A DNA stretch of 14,671 nucleotides from contig QNAF01000026.1 of assembly GCA_003641405.1 (NCBI GenBank), positions 1 to 14,671 of the forward strand, written 5' to 3'. This stretch comes from Candidatus Zixiibacteriota bacterium. Its GTDB lineage: Bacteria; Zixibacteria; MSB-5A5; GN15; FEB-12. The notes beneath the pieces were generated by a model, which saw only the letters and a list, made by a program, of their open reading frames with translations, was not told where the DNA came from and did no database searches. The translations under genes and the position numbers were made by a program. Below, in pieces: positions 7,878-13,704 of the stretch. Numbering within the stretch: the stretch's first letter is position 1; every line of letters starts with the position of its first letter.

Positions 7878-8312
7878 CTACCTGCGCGCACCAGACGGGG
7901 ATCGCCGAGGATTACGACGAGGTGGTTGTACATCTGGCACTGGTTCTGATGCCTGATTTGAATTGATCTGAAGCATCTCCCCGATCTTCTGTTTGTTGCA
8001 GCCAATCGTAACCAATCGAAGGGTCTTGATAATCGGCTTGCGCAGAAGGGTGTAATCCTCTGCTATCATCGAGAACAGTTCATTCCTCTCCGGCAATTCC
8101 TTGTCAAACCCGTGTTTCTTGTAGGTGGCTGATGCCTCATTAAGAAAATGAGCGGCGGGAATATACCCCAGCAGCGCTTTCAGTTCTCTCACTGACAGCG
8201 GGTTCTCCTTCATGTCACGGATCTGAAGAATCACACCGGCATCCTCGATGAACTTGCGAACTTCATCGCACCGATCATCATATGTTATATAAGTAGCACG
8301 TTTCTGAGCCAT
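7878..8312 (-). CDS. ArsC/Spx-like small thioredoxin-fold protein
   Basis: This 144-residue protein matches the ArsC/YffB/Spx fold. A beta strand leads to YDDRCDEVRKFIEDAGV, with the single N-terminal cysteine C15 where ArsC has its catalytic Cys, then LSVRELKALLG and the conserved LLRKPII segment (89-95; ArsC has R-P at this place, here R91-K92-P93). An actual arsenate reductase is unlikely because no ars gene is near. A thiol-redox or regulatory role is more plausible. The fold should end near residue 115. The last 28 residues are rich in Pro and Arg (VQPPRRNPRRSPSGARR) and look disordered. The start has a strong GGAGGA just upstream of ATG. It is the first gene of the group with ETF:quinone oxidoreductase. 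Confidence 0.75.
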   Translation of the reverse strand: MAQKRATYITYDDRCDEVRKFIEDAGVILQIRDMKENPLSVRELKALLGYIPAAHFLNEASATYKKHGFDKELPERNELFSMIAEDYTLLRKPIIKTLRLVTIGCNKQKIGEMLQINSNQASEPVPDVQPPRRNPRRSPSGARR

Positions 8313-8429
8313 ACATCCTCCGTCTCAGAAGAAACCAAATTATCCAACTATCAAGAAGGCGCAACAAATAGTCACTGTAGAGGTCTGTAATTTCCCCTCG
8401 CTACAGATTCGTTGCGAGCCTGAACATAC

Positions 8430-8459
8430 ATATTAAACATCAAAATACATATTTGTCAA
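8430..8459 (-). promoter_or_regulatory. Sigma70-type promoter of the ArsC-like/ETF-QO group, with direct repeats
   Basis: In coding sense a perfect -35 box TTGACA (8454-8459) and TAATAT (8430-8435) are 18 bases apart in an AT-rich island. The leader would be about 110 bases. The octamer ATATGTAT (coding sense) occurs twice, at 8445-8452 in the spacer and 8426-8433 over the -10 box, 19 bases apart. This could be a regulator site. Confidence 0.65.
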
Positions 8460-8623
8460 CACAAATCTGCAATACAAAAACAGCCATTTCAACTATCTTT
8501 CTGCAGACCGAACGGCAAGCACTTCTGTCAGACTTCCGGGACGAGTGCACTCAACTGATACGCTCAGACATCTGTTTCGGGAGTACCCATGTGATATGTC
8601 GGAATATGAGTCCGCTCCTTTAG

Positions 8624-8751
8624 CAGCCTGTTGAAGAAGTAGTATCTCTGGGATGTTCGTACCAAGCTCACCGTGCTGCCAGGTGTACCTATGTCATGGT
8701 ACGCACATCCCTGCCTGGCAGTCGGGGGAATTCGTTCAGGGGTTTCAGCAG
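8624..8751. repeat. Palindromic repeat, copy B (divergent)
   Basis: The left edge CAGCCTGTTGAAGAAG resembles the family end (8 of 11 bases of GGGCTTGTTGA). The right edge TTTCAGCAG is a poor partner. Inside, CTGCCAGG/CCTGGCAG (8676-8683 with 8714-8721) forms a stem like that of copy C. GGGATGTTCGTACC (8650-8663) is complementary to GGTACGCACATCCC (8698-8711) at 13 of 14 bases, giving a competing fold. No target duplication was found. Membership of the family is tentative. Confidence 0.4.
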
Positions 8752-8774
8752 AAGCGCTTTCCCTTACTGCTGAA
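8744..8774 (-). terminator. Hairpin downstream of ccmF, possible terminator
   Basis: TTCAGCAG (8744-8751) pairs perfectly with CTGCTGAA (8767-8774), with a 15-base loop, 9 bases after the ccmF stop. There is no T-run in the transcript after it, so it may only protect the 3' end. Confidence 0.35.
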
Positions 8775-8782
8775 CACAGCCA

Positions 8783-10972
8783 TTAATGTTCTGTCCTTAT
8801 GGTCCGCCGCTTCTGCAACAGAGAGGTAATCCCCGAAGCAAAGATGAGCAGTGTCCCCAGCCAGAACAATTGAATAAGGGGCTTGCGGGACAATTCGACA
8901 ACGAGAAACGTCTCTGGTTTCACACTCTCAGTCGGCACAAAGTCACCGCTCACTTCGAGGACTACCGCGCCGTCGCTGGCATGGATTCCGACCACCCTCA
9001 GCTCGCCGCGGTTGCTGTCGAATGTCGCCGGTATTCTGCTCATATCTTCGCCTAATGCCACCAGCCTGGGTCGGACGATCTCGCTGATTCCATCGTATGA
9101 GATTTCAACAACGGTTGCTACGGACATCTCCGCGCCACCGGATTCGTGTCCGCCGACCTCGAAATCCAGAAACGTGATCTGATACTTGTCCAGTGTGGCA
9201 GACTGGTTCTTCTCCAGATATAGATCACCCGGAGAGGATTCTTCCGTCCTTTCCAAAGCCAATGGCGACAGATACAAATCGTACAGCAAGCTTCTCTGGA
9301 TATGGGGTTTTTTCATCATATTCTGACCGGCCCAGTTGAACTCGTGAGACATCATCCCCACAAAATGATCACCATTCCCGGTGACATCCACCAGGCAGTC
9401 ATACCCTTTTGGGGAATCGGTGATGTCCGTGAACGTGAGATCATATCCCATACTGCTGACCTTCTCACCCTGCGGCAACGAAAGAGTTTCCTTAGTCTCC
9501 AGTCCGCCGGAGGCAGCTGCGCCGAGAATCATCAGTGCCAGACCAATGTGTGACAGTGGTCCCGGTCGAAATTTCCCGGCACCCAGTCCCTGAGCAAAGG
9601 TCACAAGACCACTGACCAGGGCCGCGACAGCAGACCCGAATAACAATAGGTAAATAATCTGAGTGGTTACACCCGTGATCACCAAGGCCGTTACCGTTAC
9701 GACAAATGTGATTCCTGCAACCAACAGCCAGATTGGCCGGTTTAGCCCCGCACTCCATCGAAAAAAGAGAGCTCCGGCAGTCAGCAATAGCAAGATAACT
9801 GCTACCGGTGCCATCGTGACGAAGTAATAGTGGAGATCGACTGAGGAAGGATTCTCTGTCAGCCGAGTAATCAGCGGAGCCGAAGTCCCCAACAGGACCA
9901 ACACTCCCCCGATAGACAGAACAATGATACCCAGACCGGTCAAATATGTACGCGAGTTGACTTTCGAAGACCACGGCTGAGTCGCAATGTCACGCCATCG
10001 TATCGCCACCAGAACAGCACTGACAGCCATGAACAGGATCAGGCCAAAGACCAGAATCTGGTTTATCCCAAGATCAACAAATGAATGTACCGAGAAATCA
10101 CCAAGTACTCCGGAGCGTGTCAGAAAAGTACCATAGAGAACCGACAAGAACGTCAGGCAGACCATAACCACAGAGAAGCGTATGAGTCCCCTGCGGTGCT
10201 GCATGACAAACAGCGTGTGAATCTGCGCAGTCAGGAGAATCCATGGTATCAGCGATGCGTTTTCAACAGGATCCCATCCCCAGTAGCCACCCCACCCCAG
10301 TGTTTCGTAGGACCACCAGCAACCCATGACAATCGATATTCCGAGCACTGTCCAGGCGAATATCGTCCATCTCTTCGCAGCCTCTGCCCAAACATCGTAT
10401 TTTCGTTCCACCAGGGCTGTCATGACAAAACAGAACGGCACAACTATGGCAGCATAGGCGACAAACATCAACGGCGGGTGGAGTGTCATCCAGAAATTCT
10501 GTAACAGCGGGTTCAACCCGGCACCCTCGGTTGGCACTACCGGCAACAGTTCGAACGGCGACTTCTTGATTAGAATAGCGAGAATGAACATCATAAAAAG
10601 GTTGAGCCAGAACATGTTGCCCTTCTCGAACTGACGCGCAGTTGGAATCAGGAACAGTCCAATTACTCCAGTAAGCATTGCCCAGAGAAGAAGCGTGCCT
10701 TCCTGACCACCCCACAGCGCAGATATCAGGTAGTGCAGGGGAAGATCGGTCGAAGAATACGAATACACGTAGGAAACTGTGAAATCGTGTGTGACGATCA
10801 GGTACAAAAGACCGGCGGTAGCGGCAACCAGGAAACCTGTAGTTACTCTAAAGAAAATTCGCGCTGCTCTCAGCCACCGGTCTCTGCCTCGCCAGACAAG
10901 CAGATAGGCCACGCAAGAAAACAGGCTACAGGCTGCAGCCGTAAAGATTAAATAGTCACCCAAGTATGCCAT
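8783..10972 (-). CDS. ccmF: Cytochrome c haem lyase subunit CcmF
   Basis: This 729-residue, many-pass inner-membrane protein attaches haem from holo-CcmE to apocytochrome c on the periplasmic side (System I). The WWD haem-handling motif WGGYWGWDPVENASLIPWI lies at about 227-245. The four conserved histidines of CcmF can be matched: H165 in LHPP, H252 in TAQIHTL, H296 in FSVHSF and H475 in PLSHIGLAL. A large periplasmic domain follows (about 490-700) before a last membrane helix and a basic tail. It is longer than the E. coli protein (647 residues, from memory). The start ATG has AAGGAG 6 bases upstream. It is the last gene of the pdxT-lipA-ispH group, 32 bases after ispH. No other ccm gene is in the window, although CcmE and CcmH would be needed. 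Confidence 0.93.
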   Translation of the reverse strand: MAYLGDYLIFTAAACSLFSCVAYLLVWRGRDRWLRAARIFFRVTTGFLVAATAGLLYLIVTHDFTVSYVYSYSSTDLPLHYLISALWGGQEGTLLLWAMLTGVIGLFLIPTARQFEKGNMFWLNLFMMFILAILIKKSPFELLPVVPTEGAGLNPLLQNFWMTLHPPLMFVAYAAIVVPFCFVMTALVERKYDVWAEAAKRWTIFAWTVLGISIVMGCWWSYETLGWGGYWGWDPVENASLIPWILLTAQIHTLFVMQHRRGLIRFSVVMVCLTFLSVLYGTFLTRSGVLGDFSVHSFVDLGINQILVFGLILFMAVSAVLVAIRWRDIATQPWSSKVNSRTYLTGLGIIVLSIGGVLVLLGTSAPLITRLTENPSSVDLHYYFVTMAPVAVILLLLTAGALFFRWSAGLNRPIWLLVAGITFVVTVTALVITGVTTQIIYLLLFGSAVAALVSGLVTFAQGLGAGKFRPGPLSHIGLALMILGAAASGGLETKETLSLPQGEKVSSMGYDLTFTDITDSPKGYDCLVDVTGNGDHFVGMMSHEFNWAGQNMMKKPHIQRSLLYDLYLSPLALERTEESSPGDLYLEKNQSATLDKYQITFLDFEVGGHESGGAEMSVATVVEISYDGISEIVRPRLVALGEDMSRIPATFDSNRGELRVVGIHASDGAVVLEVSGDFVPTESVKPETFLVVELSRKPLIQLFWLGTLLIFASGITSLLQKRRTIRTEH

Positions 10973-11004
10973 CTACTGCTCCTTTGATACCCACTTAACA
11001 ATAG

Positions 11005-11937
11005 TCACTTTTCAGTATCCTCCGCTGTTTCGTCCAAAACCGCCAGATCTTCCTGCAAAATGACTTCAGCAGCGCCATTTGAAAGAGCCAGCAATGTATC
11101 AATGACTGCCTCGACCAGGAAATCGGGGGTTGATGCTCCGGCGGTCACTCCGACAGTCTCAATACCCGCCCCATCACCAACGAACCAGCCTTCCGAGATA
11201 TCAACTGCCGATCCGATCAGTTCACTCCGTCCGCATTGTGCCTTTGAGATGTCTGCCATACGCTTGGAGTTGGCCGAAGTCTCCGACCCGACGACCAGTA
11301 TCATGTCCACACCGGGAGCCATGTCGAAAATCGCTTTTTGGCGTTCTGTTGTTGCGTTGCAAATGGTATCGAACGTTTCAATCTGTGGCCACTTCTTCTT
11401 TGCAGCCGCCTGGAACTGCTGGAAGTCATCTATTCCCATTGTTGATTGCACAGTGAGTCCCAGTCTGCGATCAGGCCAATCCGGGTAGTTGTCCAATTCC
11501 GCCATATTCGAAATCACGGTGATTCGGTCCGGGGCGTGGCCAAGAATCCCCTTGGTCTCATCGTGGTCCCGATCACCAAAATGGATAATGTAGTAGCCGC
11601 GCGGTATTACTTCCATGATTCTCGTACAAATGCGCGTGACCAACGGACAGGTGGCATCGATGATGTTCAGACCCTTGGCGCGCGCAACAGCCATCACGTC
11701 CGGCGAAGCACCATGAGCCGGAATTATCAGCGTGCCACCTTCGACTTCGTCAACGGACCATTTCTGACCGACGCCCATGTTCCGAAAACTCTCCACCACG
11801 GCTTCGTTGTGGACGATCTGGTTAAGGATCGTAACCGGACCAGTGGCCTTTCTTGCGGTGTCCTCTGCGATATTGATTGCCCGCTTGACCCCCATGCAGA
11901 AGCCCTTACTGCGGGCAATGATGATCTTCTTGATCAT
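11005..11937 (-). CDS. ispH: 4-hydroxy-3-methylbut-2-enyl diphosphate reductase
   Basis: This 310-residue cytoplasmic 4Fe-4S enzyme does the last step of the MEP isoprenoid pathway, making IPP and DMAPP from HMBPP. The three cluster cysteines are C14 (SKGFCMGVKRA), C97 (DATCPLVT) and C193 (TICNATTERQ). Substrate-binding residues are present: H43 in QIVHNEAV, H75 in IIPAHGAS, and H125 with E127 in GDRDHDETKG; E127 is the expected proton donor. The C-terminal GVTAGASTPDFLVEAVI is typical. The length is that of a single-domain IspH without an S1 fusion. Its ATG overlaps the lipA stop by 4 bases (ATGA), so translation is probably coupled. The acidic tail after residue 290 is variable. Confidence 0.97.
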   Translation of the reverse strand: MIKKIIIARSKGFCMGVKRAINIAEDTARKATGPVTILNQIVHNEAVVESFRNMGVGQKWSVDEVEGGTLIIPAHGASPDVMAVARAKGLNIIDATCPLVTRICTRIMEVIPRGYYIIHFGDRDHDETKGILGHAPDRITVISNMAELDNYPDWPDRRLGLTVQSTMGIDDFQQFQAAAKKKWPQIETFDTICNATTERQKAIFDMAPGVDMILVVGSETSANSKRMADISKAQCGRSELIGSAVDISEGWFVGDGAGIETVGVTAGASTPDFLVEAVIDTLLALSNGAAEVILQEDLAVLDETAEDTEK

Positions 11938-12848
11938 AATCTGCCAAGAAATCCTTTCGACTGATCGAACGCGCGATAGGAACTGCGAACAAGCGGACCC
12001 GATTCCACATGGGCTATACCGATTTTGCGTCCCGTCTCAGCTAACATTTCAAATTCATCAGGAGTATAGAACCGTTCCACTGACAAATGGTTCACCGATG
12101 GTCTTAGATACTGGCCGATTGTCACAATATCAACGCCAACATCATGAACCTGTCGAAGCAACATCTCAATTTCGTCAAGAGTTTCGCCGAGCCCGACCAT
12201 GAAACCGGTTTTGACTACCGGACGTGGCGTGTGTACCGAAATAGCCCGAAGTAAATCGAGCGATCTCGACAAGCTGGCTCCGGGACGCGCAGCGGAATAT
12301 AGCCTGCCTACAGTCTCAACATTGTGTGCCAGGACGTCAACGCCTGAGTCGATGATTACCGCCAGTGCTTCCGTATTGCCGGCAAGGTCCGAAATGAGAA
12401 ACTCTACCCGAACATTCTTGTCACGGGCGCGAAGTTCTTTCATAGTCGAGACGAAAATACCTGCTCCCCCATCCGGCTGATCATCGCGGGTAACGGAGGT
12501 AATAACAACCTGCTTGAGGTTTAGTTTTGCCACAACTTCGGCAAGTCGGACTGGTTCTTCGATATCCAGTGGACCGGGTATACCGGATGAGACGCCACAG
12601 AACCGACAGTTGCGGGTACAGATATCACCCAAAATCATGAAAGTAGCTGTGCCGCGTCCAAAACATTCCCGGATATTCGGACAGTGTGCCTCCTGACAGA
12701 CACTGTGAATCCCGTGCTGTTTCAGTATCGAGCGAACGCGTCCATAGTCGTCATTTATCCGGCGCTTGATTTTGAGCCATTCGGGAAGGCGCTGTGTCGG
12801 CCGCGTCCCTTGCGACACAATCGTCTGTGACTTCGATATTTCTTTCAT
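11934..12848 (-). CDS. lipA: Lipoyl synthase
   Basis: This 304-residue radical SAM enzyme inserts two sulfurs into the octanoyl chain on lipoyl-dependent proteins. The auxiliary cluster motif is C51, C56 and C62 (CQEAHCPNIRECF). The radical SAM cluster motif is C77, C81 and C84 (CTRNCRFC). The C-terminal RSSY signature (GPLVRSSYRAFD), whose serine binds the auxiliary cluster, is present. Full length for the family. The start ATG (12846-12848) overlaps the pdxT stop by 4 bases, and its own stop overlaps the ispH start by 4. No lipB or lipoate ligase is in the window. Confidence 0.97.
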   Translation of the reverse strand: MKEISKSQTIVSQGTRPTQRLPEWLKIKRRINDDYGRVRSILKQHGIHSVCQEAHCPNIRECFGRGTATFMILGDICTRNCRFCGVSSGIPGPLDIEEPVRLAEVVAKLNLKQVVITSVTRDDQPDGGAGIFVSTMKELRARDKNVRVEFLISDLAGNTEALAVIIDSGVDVLAHNVETVGRLYSAARPGASLSRSLDLLRAISVHTPRPVVKTGFMVGLGETLDEIEMLLRQVHDVGVDIVTIGQYLRPSVNHLSVERFYTPDEFEMLAETGRKIGIAHVESGPLVRSSYRAFDQSKGFLGRL

Positions 12849-13474
12849 GCGTTGGTTGAACAGGTGCTGCCGGATTTGTAAGCAGCAACTTTGCCAAGGA
12901 AATATTCCAGCAGCCGGGTATCATCACTCAGTTCTGCATGGAACGAACTTGATAACAGATTGTCTTGCCGAACAAGAACCGGATCGCCAAGATACGAAGC
13001 TAACACTGTCACCTCAGACCCAAGGCGGGTGATCTTCGGTGCTCGTATGAAAGTGGCATCGACAGTGATTTCCCCGTCCCCGAGATCAGCGGTCACCGTG
13101 TCCTCGAATGAGTGCACCTGCCGCCCGTAGCCGTTTCTGATAACATCGATATCCAGAAGCCCAAGCGGAGTGACTTTGGACAGATTGTCTTTGATTCCGT
13201 GCGCCAGCATCACCATACCGGCACAGGTACCGAACACCGGCGCAGATTGGGCGAACTTTGTCAGCGGTTCGCGCAGCTTGAATCTGTCCAGAAGTATGTC
13301 CATCGTGGTAGACTCGCCGCCCGGAATGATGATACTGTCTATATCCTTGAGATCCTGCGGCAGCCTGACCAGACGGCATTTTGCCCCGACTGCCTCAAGC
13401 TGGCGCTGGTGGCGCTCGTAGTCGCCCTGAAGAGCCAAGATACCTACTGTTCTGTCAGAAAACTTTCTCATCAT
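12845..13474 (-). CDS. pdxT: Pyridoxal 5'-phosphate synthase glutaminase subunit
   Basis: This 209-residue class I glutamine amidotransferase supplies ammonia to PdxS for pyridoxal phosphate synthesis. It has GILALQGDYERH (11-22), the PGGESTT motif (51-57), the nucleophile C84 in FGTCAGM, the family signature RNGYGRQVHSFE (113-124) and the H179/E181 pair in SSFHAEL (usually H-P-E). The start is placed at ATG 13474 (or the next ATG, 13471), close to the usual PdxT N-terminus. A longer frame to 13570 would begin inside repeat copy C and upstream of the promoter, so it is rejected. No clear ribosome binding site is seen. First gene of the pdxT-lipA-ispH-ccmF group. The partner pdxS is not adjacent, which is unusual. 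Confidence 0.93.
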   Translation of the reverse strand: MMRKFSDRTVGILALQGDYERHQRQLEAVGAKCRLVRLPQDLKDIDSIIIPGGESTTMDILLDRFKLREPLTKFAQSAPVFGTCAGMVMLAHGIKDNLSKVTPLGLLDIDVIRNGYGRQVHSFEDTVTADLGDGEITVDATFIRAPKITRLGSEVTVLASYLGDPVLVRQDNLLSSSFHAELSDDTRLLEYFLGKVAAYKSGSTCSTNA

Positions 13475-13512
13475 ATTTACAACACTGGGAATCATACAAA
13501 GTGCCGGGTTGG

Positions 13513-13540
13513 AATATACGAGATTGGACGGACCGGTCAA
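13513..13540 (-). promoter_or_regulatory. Promoter of the pdxT-lipA-ispH-ccmF operon
   Basis: In coding sense TTGACC (13535-13540) and TATATT (13513-13518) are 16 bases apart. Transcription would start near 13506, giving a leader of about 30 bases to the pdxT ATG. Repeat copy C and its TGTG duplication begin directly upstream of the -35 box. Confidence 0.6.
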
Positions 13541-13545
13541 GTGTG

Positions 13546-13685
13546 GTGCTTGTTGATAAACCGTCCGCATACAGTGGCGTCAGGTGTCTCTGCCTGACGC
13601 TACCTACGGATTCTTGCGGCTGCCAGGCAGAGACACCTGGCAGCACAGCCGCCCAAATGGATAGAAGGACTCTTTCAACAAACCC
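13546..13685. repeat. Palindromic mobile repeat, copy C, with 4-base target duplication
   Basis: Ends GTGCTTGTTGATAAA (13546-13560) and TCTTTCAACAAACCC (13671-13685) are imperfect inverted repeats. Exactly adjacent on both sides is TGTG (13542-13545 and 13686-13689), a target duplication. Two perfect hairpins lie inside: GCGTCAGG/CCTGACGC (13577-13584 with 13593-13600) and GCTGCCAGG/CCTGGCAGC (13619-13627 with 13636-13644). The first hairpin is also complementary to the second over 15 bases (13582-13596 with 13624-13638). Element plus duplication is 144 bases, a multiple of three, although it lies between genes here. Confidence 0.85.
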
Positions 13686-13704
13686 TGTGTACGGCCCTGG
13701 CGAT

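Larger units (their letters stand above)
8313..8782. other. Intergenic stretch without a gene
   Basis: These 470 bases lie between ccmF (ending from the right) and the ArsC-like gene (starting to the left). They hold the minus-strand promoter at 8430-8459, a possible leader hairpin CTCGC/GCGAG (about 8398-8420), divergent repeat copy B (8624-8751) and a hairpin after ccmF (8744-8774). No convincing reading frame or RNA gene was seen in 8460-8620. Confidence 0.6.

Noticed and set aside
7878..8312. Arsenate reductase call for the ArsC-like gene
   Set aside because: Only the N-terminal Cys and one Arg position are kept, there is no ars operon, and Spx/YffB-type proteins share the same pattern.
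13475..13570. Longer PdxT start at 13570
   Set aside because: It would start inside repeat copy C and upstream of the predicted promoter; the extra residues are not PdxT-like.
13577..13644. Alternating palindromes as a CRISPR array
   Set aside because: There are only two hairpin units, they are inverted rather than direct repeats, and they lie within transposon-like ends with a target duplication.
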